Source of the DNA: an uncultured Lewinella sp.
GTDB taxonomy: Bacteria; Bacteroidota; Bacteroidia; Chitinophagales; Saprospiraceae
DNA: 38,933 nucleotides
Direction of reading: 5' to 3'
NCBI GenBank assembly: GCA_913057785.1
Contig: CAJXPD010000076.1
Span: 1 to 38,933, forward strand
The position numbers were made by a program, and so were the translations under genes. Positions 1-6,864 of this stretch are shown in pieces. The stretch's first letter is position 1. Each line of letters starts with the position of its first letter. The notes below the pieces were generated by a model. It had not been told where the DNA came from. It saw nothing but the letters and a program-made list of their open reading frames with translations, and made no database searches.

Positions 1-28
1 CTCACCGGGTGACTAGTCACCCGGTGAG
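1..28. terminator. Perfect 28-bp palindrome, probable terminator hairpin
   Basis: The window begins with a perfect inverted repeat: 12-bp arms (CTCACCGGGTGA and its complement) around CTAG. It lies 13 bp beyond the stop codon of the leftward rhodanese gene, where a terminator is expected. Any T-run on that side lies outside the window, so terminator is an inference. It could also serve a rightward gene ending to the left. Confidence 0.55.
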
Positions 29-41
29 CAGGAATGCAATT

Positions 42-326
42 CTACCACTTTTCCCAACTACCCCCATCAAATGCGGGAATACCTTCTTTCCGGAGGCGCC
101 TTACGGCCTTCTTACTGCGTACCCCCGTACCAGAACAGGTCAGGATCGGTCTACGCCATTCTTTGATTACTCCTTTGAAAAAATCAATGTCCTCGAGGGG
201 CATCAAAATCGCTTCTTCTGCGTGCCCTTCGGCATATTCTGGTAAGGTGCGAACATCAAGAAGGATAGCCCCTTTCTTTGGGAATGGTTTAGGTGTTAGT
301 TCTGGTAAGTTACGGCGGCTAATCAT
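42..326 (-). CDS. Single-domain rhodanese-like protein with a CX5R active loop
   Basis: Small rhodanese-fold protein, expected to carry sulfane sulfur or act on a related oxyanion. Visible motifs are the LLDVRTLPEYAEGHA strand/helix (CH2A-like) and a C-terminal DGGSW. The active-site loop reads C-SGTGV-R-S, i.e. CX5R, one residue longer than the usual rhodanese CX4R; seven-residue loops are known in Cdc25/Acr2 relatives. The frame is open from ATG 368 (108 aa), with ATGs also at 344 and 326. I prefer 326 (94 aa) because a TAnnTTTG element at 377-384 places transcription start near 373, leaving almost no leader for ATG 368. It is transcribed divergently from the USP gene at 502 and shares the twin CRP/FNR-type boxes. 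No signal peptide, so cytoplasmic. Sulfurtransferase activity itself is uncertain. Confidence 0.82.
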   Translation of the reverse strand: MISRRNLPELTPKPFPKKGAILLDVRTLPEYAEGHAEEAILMPLEDIDFFKGVIKEWRRPILTCSGTGVRSKKAVRRLRKEGIPAFDGGSWEKW

Positions 327-376
327 TTCGTGAGGATAAAACATAAAGCATGTATTTACGAGGTTCATTGTTATAT

Positions 377-472
377 CAAATTTAATGCCTCCACCTAGCA
401 GAGGCCTTGATCAAAGTCAATCTCTGCATTGATTAAGATCATGCTGCACCAACCTCAATCCCTGTAGCTTTG
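377..472. promoter_or_regulatory. Divergent promoter A with twin CRP/FNR-type boxes
   Basis: Two boxes, TTGATCAAAGTCAA (407-420) and TTGATTAAGATCAT (429-442), have centres 22 bp apart and are each one mismatch from the FNR/FixK consensus TTGAT-N4-ATCAA. TAGCTTTG (465-472, plus) starts 29.5 bp right of the right-hand centre; TAAATTTG (complement of 377-384, minus) starts 29.5 bp left of the left-hand centre. Both are exact Bacteroidota TAnnTTTG -7 elements, and neither has a -33 TTG at 19 bp. The nearer box would sit near -41 and the farther near -63, so activation in both directions is likely. Confidence 0.85.
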
Positions 473-501
473 AAGAAATTGATCACGAAAAATTCCTAAC
501 C

Positions 502-1422
502 ATGAGAGACACAGTTGCAGTACAAGCACCATCGGCTATTGTTCCCTTTTCGATACGACAATTAGTCGTGGGATTAGAGTTGGGACAAACGGATGATCAG
601 CTGATTGCTTACGCTCAATATTTGACCCGTCAAATCCCTACTTCATCAGCCCATTTTGCCCACGTGATTCCAGCACCTCAGTTGCTAGAGGCATTCTATG
701 AGGATCTTGCGGGACGGTTTGATGTTAAGGATAGTATCCTAAAGAATCTGGACCAGACAGTAGCTAAATTCTTCGCCAGACAACAACTCCGTCCTACTTA
801 TGGGGCTATCGAAGGATACCCACTTAAAGAATTGATCGGCATTGCGGAGAAAAGAGAGGCTGACCTAATATTGATCGGACAAAAGGCCAACACCTATGAA
901 CATGGCATATTAGCCAAAAACTTTGCTCGTCAATCAGCAATCAACACCCTGATTGTTCCGGAGCAGGCTGATGTGAAAATTTCCAAAATTCTAGTTCCGA
1001 TCGATTTTTCACCGAATAGTGTTAAGGCCTTCCAAACCGCCTTCTCCCTTCAGCAGCGACTTGGTGATCAAGTGGAGTTGACCTGCTTGAACGTATTCGA
1101 CATGCCTAATTTAAGCGCATACAACCTGGCAAGAAGTCCAGAGAAATTCAAGGAGTTTATTGTTGAAAGTCGAAAAGAGGCCTTTGAAAACTTCTTCAAT
1201 TCCTATGCTCCTAAGCAGGAGCATAAGATTCCTGGCGTACTCATCGAAAGACAAGGCCCTGGCTTGTCCAATTACATCCTGGATTATGCCAAAGAAAATG
1301 ACTTTGACCTCATCGTCATCGGAGCTAAAGGGCATTCATCCTTAGAAAGATTATTGATGGGAAGTGTTACCGAAAAGCTGCTGACCATCAATGAGACTAT
1401 CCCCACTCTGGTGGTCAAATAG
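502..1422 (+). CDS. Tandem-domain universal stress protein (USP 1)
   Basis: 306-aa cytoplasmic protein with two UspA-like alpha/beta domains (about 17-153 and 160-306). The second starts with KILVPIDFSPNS and has the full nucleotide-binding signature G-x2-G-x9-G-S (G274, G277, G287, S288), so it probably binds ATP. In the first domain the signature is degraded (GQKANTYEHG), the reverse of the other USPs here, where the first domain keeps it. USPs of this type bind ATP/AMP and accumulate under energy or oxygen limitation. ATG 502 is about 25 nt after the predicted transcription start of promoter A. A small protein gene and USP 2 follow in the same direction and may be partly co-transcribed. 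Confidence 0.92.
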   Translation: MRDTVAVQAPSAIVPFSIRQLVVGLELGQTDDQLIAYAQYLTRQIPTSSAHFAHVIPAPQLLEAFYEDLAGRFDVKDSILKNLDQTVAKFFARQQLRPTYGAIEGYPLKELIGIAEKREADLILIGQKANTYEHGILAKNFARQSAINTLIVPEQADVKISKILVPIDFSPNSVKAFQTAFSLQQRLGDQVELTCLNVFDMPNLSAYNLARSPEKFKEFIVESRKEAFENFFNSYAPKQEHKIPGVLIERQGPGLSNYILDYAKENDFDLIVIGAKGHSSLERLLMGSVTEKLLTINETIPTLVVK

Positions 1423-1453
1423 GAAAATAGCCTGATTTCTATCATCGCAGTGC

Positions 1454-1477
1454 GTAAGCTCTCCAAGGAGAGCTTAC
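1454..1477. other. Hairpin between USP 1 and the next gene
   Basis: GTAAGCTCTCC and its perfect complement enclose a 2-nt centre (11-bp stem), 31 nt after the USP 1 stop and 21 nt before the next ATG. No T-run follows (CGCTCAACAA), so it is more likely a partial terminator, processing site or 3'-stabilising structure than a strong intrinsic terminator. Confidence 0.6.
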
Positions 1478-1498
1478 CGCTCAACAAAATCCAGACTT

Positions 1499-1879
1499 AT
1501 GATTATCACCGATAAAAAGAGACTCGTAGATATACAAAGAGAATTTCAAACCAAGTTTCCTTATTTGAAATTGGAGTTCTACACCCAACCGCACGCAACC
1601 GGTGTTGGTTCCTCTAACAAGGTTATGCTGCCGGCTTTATCTAAGATTGGGGATGTCAGAACTAAACACAACACAGGAGATATCAGCATCAATGGACATC
1701 TAAAAGTTAAAAGCTTAGAACAACTGTTCCATGATCAGTATGGTCTCAATGTGCAGGTATTTCGTCGTTCAGGAGGAATCTGGCTACAGACCACTTCTAC
1801 CGATGAATGGACCCTAACCGAACAAAACAATAAAGGTAGCCAAGCCCGAGCCCAGGCAGATGAATGGGTTCAACAATAG
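1499..1879 (+). CDS. Small protein of unknown function (126 aa)
   Basis: 126-aa soluble protein with no signal peptide or membrane segment. I recall similar unnamed proteins in Bacteroidota but cannot assign a named domain. Visible: an N-terminal charged helix (KKRLVDIQREFQTKF), a central strand-rich part with GDISINGHLKVKSLEQLFHDQYGLNVQVFRRSGGIWLQTTSTDEWTL, and a polar Gln/Ala-rich tail. The 'H-L-K-V-K-S-L-E-Q-L-F...Y-G-L-N-V-Q-V-F-R' stretch looks like a compact alpha/beta fold. It sits 77 nt after USP 1 and before USP 2, so a role in the same stress response is inferred from context only. ATG 1499 is used. Confidence 0.75.
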   Translation: MIITDKKRLVDIQREFQTKFPYLKLEFYTQPHATGVGSSNKVMLPALSKIGDVRTKHNTGDISINGHLKVKSLEQLFHDQYGLNVQVFRRSGGIWLQTTSTDEWTLTEQNNKGSQARAQADEWVQQ

Positions 1880-1936
1880 GAGCTGGCTTCCCTATTAAAA
1901 ATCTAATATTCATAGCCAAGTTTTTTAGGAGTTGAT

Positions 1937-1964
1937 GGGTAGTGTTCTTTCCGGCACACTACCC
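1937..1964. other. Hairpin upstream of USP 2
   Basis: GGGTAGTGT (1937-1945) and ACACTACCC (1956-1964) form a perfect 9-bp GC-rich stem with a 10-nt loop, 30 nt before the USP 2 start and followed by CGCTTTCTTA. It may be a weak terminator for the preceding gene or a leader structure of USP 2. Confidence 0.55.
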
Positions 1965-1994
1965 CGCTTTCTTAGAAACACAATACTCGAAGAC

Positions 1995-2810
1995 ATGAAA
2001 AACATACTAATACCTACTGATTTCTCGGCTTGCGCCGGGAATGCAGTACATGCAGGAATCCTGCTCGCCAAACGGTTTGAGTCCAGGATTCATCTTCTGC
2101 ATACCTTAGCTCCATTGAGAGCTCGGGATCGCAATGACAGCAGAAAAATGGCTGAATATGAGCAAGCCCGAGAAAATGCCACGACACTTTTGAAGGAAAT
2201 TGCCGGACAACAAGCTGATCTGGAGTTTCTGGTAAACGTCCGCGAAGGCAAGTTACCTGCCGCCATTTCTCAGTACGTTGATGAGACTGGAATAGACATG
2301 ATCGTGATGGGTTCTCATGGAACCAGCGGACAGAATGAGTACTTCATTGGATCGAACACCCAGAAGGTAGTCCGTAAGGTACACCTTCCTGTGCTGGTTA
2401 TTAAGGATAGATTAGAGAATGTTGATTTCAACAAAGTAGTCTTTGCTACCAATTTGAATCAAGAGGAAAAAGAGGCCTTTGCTCGCTTCAAAGACTTCGT
2501 CAAGCACTTCCTACCAGAGATTCACATTGTCTACATCAATAATGACCCCTTCTTCGGCCTACCCTACGTGCATACTAAAGAACTACTGGAAGAATGGAAG
2601 GTTTTGGCTAAGCCCTTTGAATGCCAAACGCACTATTTCAGTGCCTATACGGTAGACCAAGGCATCAGAGCTTTGTCCGAGGAGATCGGAGCCAGCTTGG
2701 TCTCCATTTCTAATCATCAGCGTCATCCAATGAAACGCATGTTCTCTGGAAGCAATGTGGAAGCGCTCGTCAACCATGCTCAGTTACCAGTGCTCAGTAT
2801 TGACTATTGA
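1995..2810 (+). CDS. Tandem-domain universal stress protein (USP 2)
   Basis: 271 aa from ATG 1995 (MKNILIPTDFSACAGNAVHAG), chosen because USP domains start exactly at this strand; an upstream in-frame ATG at 1932 would add unrelated residues read through the hairpin. Domain 1 (1-140) keeps the ATP-binding signature G106-S-H-G109-x9-G119-S120. Domain 2 (about 150-271) is degraded (SNHQRHPMKRMFSGS) and probably structural. No twin boxes lie directly upstream, so expression would come from read-through of promoter A or an unseen promoter. It ends before a good terminator at 2871-2911, closing this rightward cluster. Confidence 0.92.
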   Translation: MKNILIPTDFSACAGNAVHAGILLAKRFESRIHLLHTLAPLRARDRNDSRKMAEYEQARENATTLLKEIAGQQADLEFLVNVREGKLPAAISQYVDETGIDMIVMGSHGTSGQNEYFIGSNTQKVVRKVHLPVLVIKDRLENVDFNKVVFATNLNQEEKEAFARFKDFVKHFLPEIHIVYINNDPFFGLPYVHTKELLEEWKVLAKPFECQTHYFSAYTVDQGIRALSEEIGASLVSISNHQRHPMKRMFSGSNVEALVNHAQLPVLSIDY

Positions 2811-2870
2811 ATAATGCGCGAAGAATATATTGACTTCTCTAAGTATAGCATACCTCACTTTTGAAAGCTT

Positions 2871-2911
2871 TCCCGATCTTTGGCTACTGCTAAATTTCGG
2901 GATCCTTTTTT
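2871..2911 (+). terminator. Rho-independent terminator after USP 2
   Basis: TCCCGA (2871-2876) pairs with TCGGGA (2897-2902) across a 20-nt loop and is followed by TCC and a run of six T (2906-2911). The short stem with large loop makes it moderate in strength, but position and T-run fit. Confidence 0.65.
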
Positions 2912-2967
2912 GTGTAAGGGGCCCTGTGTTTCAGCCTCATTTGTAAGAAAAACTTATCTTGCCGCCG

Positions 2968-4026
2968 ATGAGAAATCTCTGGCACAATAGCTTCTTCAAC
3001 TGGTACACGCTCGCTACCTCCTACCTGAGTCTAAATGTGGCCGTATTCTTGGTGATGCTGTCTTTTTTCATTGGCATTATAGGCTTCATGTTAATTGAGG
3101 ATTACACCCTTTTTGAGGCTTTCTATATGACCGCCATCACAATTTCCACAGTAGGATATACAGAGGTTAAACCCTTGAGTTCAGATGGACAGCTATTTGC
3201 TGGGATTTACATCATTTTAAACTTGGGTGTCTTTGCTTATGCGCTTTCAGCCTTCACTAGCTACGTGGCGCACGGAGAATTTTTTCGCAAAATACATCGT
3301 AACTTTATCGAACAGCAAATCAATAAAATGAAAGACCATATCATATTGTGTGGATATGGGAAGTATGGGAAGGAAGTGGTAGAGAACTTCCTGCACCATA
3401 ACATCGATTTCATCGTCATTGAAAGGAGTCCTGCCAAGATTGCCGAAATACAGGAACGGCAGGATAAGATTCATTACGTGGAGGGAGATACCACTCATGA
3501 TGATATTCTGCTATTGGCAGGAATCGAGAAGGCTAAGGCCCTAATTAGTGCCTTAGGGGATGATACCGAGAATGTATTCACAGTTTTATCCGCTCGTCAA
3601 CTGAATCCACAATTGAACATCATCAGTAGGTCTTTGCACCCCAAAACGGAGGGAAAATTGCGCATGGCAGGGGCGAATCACGTGATCATGCCAGAGCAAA
3701 TTGGCGGCTTTTACATGGCAACTCTCGTCAACAAACCTGGAGCTGTAGATTTCTTTTCCTTCATCACCAATGAATATGAATCTGACATTGGCTTTGAAGA
3801 AATCAGATATGAGAAACTCTCTAAAAAGCACCAGGGAAAGTCGATTAAGGAATTGCGAATCAGAGAATTGACCGGCGCCAACATTATAGGCTTCAAAAAC
3901 CAGGCGGGTAAATACTCCGTCAACCCTGGTCCAGATATCGTCTGCACTAGGGGGACTAGTTTTATCGTACTAGGAAATGAAAGCCAACTACAGGCTCTCC
4001 GAGAAAATTTTGGTCTACAAGAGTAG
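2968..4026 (+). CDS. Two-TM potassium channel with cytoplasmic RCK (TrkA-N/TrkA-C) domain
   Basis: 352 aa from ATG 2968 (a TTG nine bases upstream also opens the frame). Layout: TM1 about 22-43, pore helix, selectivity filter T61-V-G-Y-T-E66, TM2 about 74-98, then an RCK domain with Rossmann motif GYGKYG (129-134), a conserved acid after the second strand (VIERSP) and a TrkA-C-like end (about 265-350). This is the MthK-like plan: a tetrameric K+ channel gated by ligands on cytoplasmic RCK domains. The canonical filter is TVGYGD; here the last Gly is Thr. The nucleotide site suggests gating by NAD(H), ATP or c-di-AMP, which the sequence cannot decide. It converges on the CBS gene with only 14 nt between stops. 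Confidence 0.92.
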   Translation: MRNLWHNSFFNWYTLATSYLSLNVAVFLVMLSFFIGIIGFMLIEDYTLFEAFYMTAITISTVGYTEVKPLSSDGQLFAGIYIILNLGVFAYALSAFTSYVAHGEFFRKIHRNFIEQQINKMKDHIILCGYGKYGKEVVENFLHHNIDFIVIERSPAKIAEIQERQDKIHYVEGDTTHDDILLLAGIEKAKALISALGDDTENVFTVLSARQLNPQLNIISRSLHPKTEGKLRMAGANHVIMPEQIGGFYMATLVNKPGAVDFFSFITNEYESDIGFEEIRYEKLSKKHQGKSIKELRIRELTGANIIGFKNQAGKYSVNPGPDIVCTRGTSFIVLGNESQLQALRENFGLQE

Positions 4027-4040
4027 CCACCACTATTCTT

Positions 4041-4490
4041 CTATTGTTCTAGGGCAGGGACTGGGTCTCTGTAAGCATAATTGAGCAGATCATAGGTACT
4101 TACGATCCCTACTAAACGTTCTTGCTCATCTACAATCGGAATGGCGTGAAAGAGATTTTCTCGAAAGAAAGCAGCCGCTAAAAAGATAGAATCTTCTTGC
4201 TTCAGTTTAGCTACTTGTTTTGTCATAACTTCCTCTACCAATAGAGAGCCGAAGAATCTATTGTTATTTTCCAGATTCCATTCCCTCCCAAATAGAGTCA
4301 AATGATCGCACAGTAAATGATAATCAGATTTGCTGATAATGCCGACCACTTCTCTTGCAGGATTCACCACTGGGATATGGTGAATATTATTGTGCTGGAA
4401 GATCTCATGTACTTTTTCCAGCGTATCACCGGGTTTTACCACTATTACCTCTTCGGTCATTATGGTGGCTATTTTTCTATCTTCGATCAT
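4041..4490 (-). CDS. Two-CBS-domain protein (CBS 1)
   Basis: 149 aa, made almost wholly of two CBS motifs (about 8-63 and 88-143): IMTEEVIVVKPGDTLEKV...HHIPVVNPAREVVGIISKSDY and VMTKQVAKLKQEDSIFLAA...HAIPIVDEQERLVGIVSTYDLL. CBS pairs bind adenine nucleotides and act as energy sensors. No fused enzyme or channel domain, so it probably works as a free dimer, like Hrp1 of Mycobacterium tuberculosis. Last gene of the leftward lipoprotein-CBS 2-CBS 1 operon driven from promoter B. The start is supported by its paralogues: all three CBS proteins have exactly nine residues before the first I-M. Confidence 0.92.
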   Translation of the reverse strand: MIEDRKIATIMTEEVIVVKPGDTLEKVHEIFQHNNIHHIPVVNPAREVVGIISKSDYHLLCDHLTLFGREWNLENNNRFFGSLLVEEVMTKQVAKLKQEDSIFLAAAFFRENLFHAIPIVDEQERLVGIVSTYDLLNYAYRDPVPALEQ

Positions 4491-4555
4491 GATATTTAAA
4501 TTTAAGTGATGGACATGACTGCTGCTTCTCCCCTCCTTTGCACTTATTCGCTTTC

Positions 4556-4999
4556 CTACCCTTCTACTTCTGGAAAAGAGACTTGCGCGTAGGCATGTCG
4601 TAGTAAATCGTGACTGGTTACAATTCCAGCTAAACGAAAGTCTTCAATGACAGGAATCGCATGGAATTTATTCTGGAGAAAAATATCAGCAACCAAGCCA
4701 ATGGTATCGTCAGGGTCTAAGGTCAGCGGCTGCGGCGTCATGATCCTGGAAGCAGTCCAGCTATCATAAACCTTAGCGATGTAGGTCGTCCCACTGGCAT
4801 CATGTTCGATCATTCGGGCTATATGAAGCATATCTGCCTTGCTGATGATGCCAACCAACTGATAGTTTGCATCCACTACTGGCAGATGATGAATGGGATG
4901 GTCCTTGAACTTCTCTTCTATGGAGGCCAAATTGTCCGTCTCCTTCACGGTAATCAACTCGGTGCTCATTATTTCTGAAATTGGAATATTGGTATTCAT
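4556..4999 (-). CDS. Two-CBS-domain protein (CBS 2)
   Basis: 147 aa from ATG 4999 (MNTNIPISEIMSTELITV). Earlier in-frame codons reach 5026, but ATG 4999 gives the same N-terminal length as CBS 1 and CBS 3; ATG 5005 is the nearest alternative. Two CBS motifs: residues about 8-62 (HHLPVVDANYQLVGIISKADML) and 83-140 (RIMTPQPLTLDPDDTIGLVADIFLQNKFHAIPVIEDFRLAGIVTSHDLLRHAY). Predicted cytoplasmic adenylate-binding sensor. It begins 13 nt after the lipoprotein stop and is followed after 65 nt by CBS 1. The linker between motifs (EHDASGTTYIAKVYDSWTAS) is longer than in a minimal CBS pair. Confidence 0.9.
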   Translation of the reverse strand: MNTNIPISEIMSTELITVKETDNLASIEEKFKDHPIHHLPVVDANYQLVGIISKADMLHIARMIEHDASGTTYIAKVYDSWTASRIMTPQPLTLDPDDTIGLVADIFLQNKFHAIPVIEDFRLAGIVTSHDLLRHAYAQVSFPEVEG

Positions 5000-5012
5000 A
5001 GTCATTAATCTA

Positions 5013-5756
5013 TTACAGTGTGGCAAAATTGGTGGCCTTTTGGTTCACTTCGCCGAAGAGGGCCAACATGCGCCAAAGTGCCGGGTTGATATCTTCACAG
5101 TCCAAAGCAAGGTTTTCTCGGTCAGCGCAAGCAACGCTTTCATTGAACCGTTCCAAACAGCTTGCGATGGTTTTCCTTTCTGTTTTAAATTTCTCAAAAG
5201 TAGCCGGGTCCCAATCCCAGGCGGCCAATACTGGCTGCTCATGTTCCATGGGGTACCATAATTGGTTGAGGTCATACACTAGTTCTTCAAATTCGTTCCA
5301 TTGTAACATGCAGAGATTAGGATCCTTGGCTACCTCAATGACCAAGTCATAGGCCATTTGAAATTCCCAAATATTATCTAGATAGTAAGGAATACGATGA
5401 CGCATCCTCAACTCCATGAATTCAAATCTTACGTGATCTAATTGTACCCAAGCTAAATCCCATCGATTGGCATCAATAGCAACGAAGGCATCGTGCAACC
5501 AACCATCAACCATACGGAAGGTCTCTGTCCAATCTTCATTCTTGGGTAACATATTCTTATGCGTCTGATTGAACTGTTGCCATTGGAAAGCTAAGGCGAA
5601 AACGGCTTTTTTAGCACGGCTGGCATCCTGATGATATACGTGGTATAGTACTGGAATGTACGCTTTATCAAATTGTACCATATCCTTGTGGATGTCCTTG
5701 ATCTCGCAAGCCCCCAAAAAGATGAAACCGATGAGTAGAAGTATAATCTTTTTCAT
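5013..5756 (-). CDS. Lipoprotein of unknown function, first gene of the CBS operon
   Basis: 247 aa from ATG 5756. The N terminus MKKIILLLIGFIFLGAC is a signal peptide with lipobox LGAC, so Cys17 would be lipidated; the frame stays open upstream to 5888, but that extension crosses the promoter B boxes. The mature part looks all-helical and rich in Trp, Tyr, His and Met (VLYHVYHQDASRAKKAVFALAFQWQQFNQTH; WVQLDHVRFEFMELRMRHRIPYYLDNIWEFQMAYD), with a cysteine-containing tail (SCLERFNESVACADRENLALDCEDI). No CXXCH heme site. The helical pattern could suit a four-helix-bundle sensor or metal/heme binder, but I do not recognise the family. Promoter B places it under the same control as the USPs; its envelope position next to cytoplasmic CBS sensors is unexplained. 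Confidence 0.85.
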   Translation of the reverse strand: MKKIILLLIGFIFLGACEIKDIHKDMVQFDKAYIPVLYHVYHQDASRAKKAVFALAFQWQQFNQTHKNMLPKNEDWTETFRMVDGWLHDAFVAIDANRWDLAWVQLDHVRFEFMELRMRHRIPYYLDNIWEFQMAYDLVIEVAKDPNLCMLQWNEFEELVYDLNQLWYPMEHEQPVLAAWDWDPATFEKFKTERKTIASCLERFNESVACADRENLALDCEDINPALWRMLALFGEVNQKATNFATL

Positions 5757-5822
5757 ATCTGACGCTTTAGGAACAATTGATTTAAACAGTGAGCGCAATA
5801 AGTTTATGCCGCTCTTACATGT

Positions 5823-5918
5823 CAAAAATCGCCTCTTTCCAGGGCAACAACATTGACCCTTATCAGAGTCCATCATGACTTTTATCAACTCATACAGTTA
5901 CTGCTCTACCTATCTTGT
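5823..5918. promoter_or_regulatory. Divergent promoter B with twin CRP/FNR-type boxes
   Basis: Boxes TTGACCCTTATCAG (5853-5866) and ATGACTTTTATCAA (5875-5888) have centres 22 bp apart. TATCTTGT (5911-5918, plus) starts 29.5 bp right of the right-hand centre, toward USP 3. GATTTTTG (complement of 5823-5830, minus) starts 29.5 bp left of the left-hand centre, toward the lipoprotein-CBS operon. The -7 elements are weaker than in promoter A (one or two mismatches to TAnnTTTG), which fits dependence on an activator. The second box shares 13 of 14 bases with one in promoter C. Confidence 0.82.
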
Positions 5919-5934
5919 AGAAAAATTGCAAATC

Positions 5935-6777
5935 ATGAAAAAGATTCTAGTTCCTATAGACTTTTCCCCGGCCGCGAGGTACGGTTTTGAGTTTGCAGAA
6001 TGGTTAACCGTAGCAGACTCCAATGACTTAATCGCCGTCCATATAGCAACTTCACCTCCTTATGAGGAAACATTGTCTACAGACCATATTCAACGCTTCA
6101 AAAAAGACCAAAAGGAGGCCATCCTCCAGCACCTTAAGCGTTTCACCACGCCCTATCCCGATCATAATGAGGAGGCTTTTACCCGTATTCAAAACCTTCG
6201 TTGTGAAATCCGGTATGGCCAGGTTGTCCAAGAGATTTTGGCAGCTGCTAAAGAGGAAGAAGTTGATATGATCGTGATCGGAACACGCAAAAAACACTCC
6301 TTGTGGGATCATCTTTTTGGAAGCGTGACTACCCAGCTTTTGATACAGAGTTCAATTCCAGTACTAGTAATTCCAGAAGGGTGTGCATTTAAGCCCATCA
6401 AGAAAATCGCATTTGCAAATGCGATTACGGGAGAAGAAACAACTACGATAAGTTATCTTGAAAAGCTAGCCAAGGATTGGAAAGCCGATCTACAGCAGGT
6501 GTTTGTAAACACTATGCCATATGACTTTCTACATAATAAGCAAGAAGTTTGGGAAGTACCCAATCAAGAGTTAGGTACGCAGACCATCAATATGGTTCGA
6601 GAAACTAAACTTGAACACGGATTAGATCTCTTCACCGCCCAGCAAGACATTGATTTGATTGCTATGATGGCGCCTCACCGAGATCGTTTGCAACGGTTTT
6701 GGCACAGACACAAAAGAAACGCAGTTGCTTATCACACCCATCTTCCCCTACTAGTGATACCTGCCGTTGACAAATAA
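5935..6777 (+). CDS. Tandem-domain universal stress protein (USP 3)
   Basis: 280 aa from ATG 5935 (MKKILVPIDFSPAARYG); the frame opens at 5875 but that would place the start inside the regulatory box. Domain 1 (1-145) has a modified nucleotide signature, G116-T-R-K119-x9-G129-S130, with Lys replacing the second Gly, so ATP binding may differ from the siblings. Domain 2 (about 153-280) is degraded (APHRDRLQRFWHRHKRNAVAYH) and has unusual Arg/His richness. Cytoplasmic. Single gene between promoter B and a strong terminator at 6805-6841. Confidence 0.92.
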   Translation: MKKILVPIDFSPAARYGFEFAEWLTVADSNDLIAVHIATSPPYEETLSTDHIQRFKKDQKEAILQHLKRFTTPYPDHNEEAFTRIQNLRCEIRYGQVVQEILAAAKEEEVDMIVIGTRKKHSLWDHLFGSVTTQLLIQSSIPVLVIPEGCAFKPIKKIAFANAITGEETTTISYLEKLAKDWKADLQQVFVNTMPYDFLHNKQEVWEVPNQELGTQTINMVRETKLEHGLDLFTAQQDIDLIAMMAPHRDRLQRFWHRHKRNAVAYHTHLPLLVIPAVDK

Positions 6778-6804
6778 ATTGTTCCCTACCTAAAGGGAAG
6801 TAAG

Positions 6805-6841
6805 AAGCCCTAGTGATCTACATCAGATCATTAGGGCTTTT
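6805..6841. terminator. Strong terminator between convergent USP genes
   Basis: AAGCCCTA-GTGATCT (6805-6819) pairs with AGATCAT-TAGGGCTT around ACATC, with one mismatch in the stem, and ends in CTTTT. It lies 27 nt after the USP 3 stop and 23 nt before the stop of the leftward USP 4, so it may serve both strands, although the minus-side T-run is weaker. Confidence 0.88.
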
Positions 6842-6864
6842 GTAATGTTATTACTATCGAATTA

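Noticed and set aside
1432..1445. CTGATTTCTATCAT as a ninth CRP/FNR-type box
   Set aside because: It matches TGA-N6-TCA but has no partner 22 bp away and no -7 element 29.5 bp downstream; it overlaps the end region of USP 1.
1932..1994. Upstream start for USP 2
   Set aside because: The extra 21 residues are read through a hairpin and lie before the conserved first USP strand.
2919..2962. A twin-box promoter for the K+ channel
   Set aside because: TATCTTGC (2955-2962) resembles the regulon -7 elements, but the positions where boxes should lie (centre 2925.5) have no TGA-N6-TCA.
5757..5888. N-terminal extension of the lipoprotein frame
   Set aside because: It crosses the promoter B boxes and would destroy the clear signal peptide with lipobox starting at 5756.
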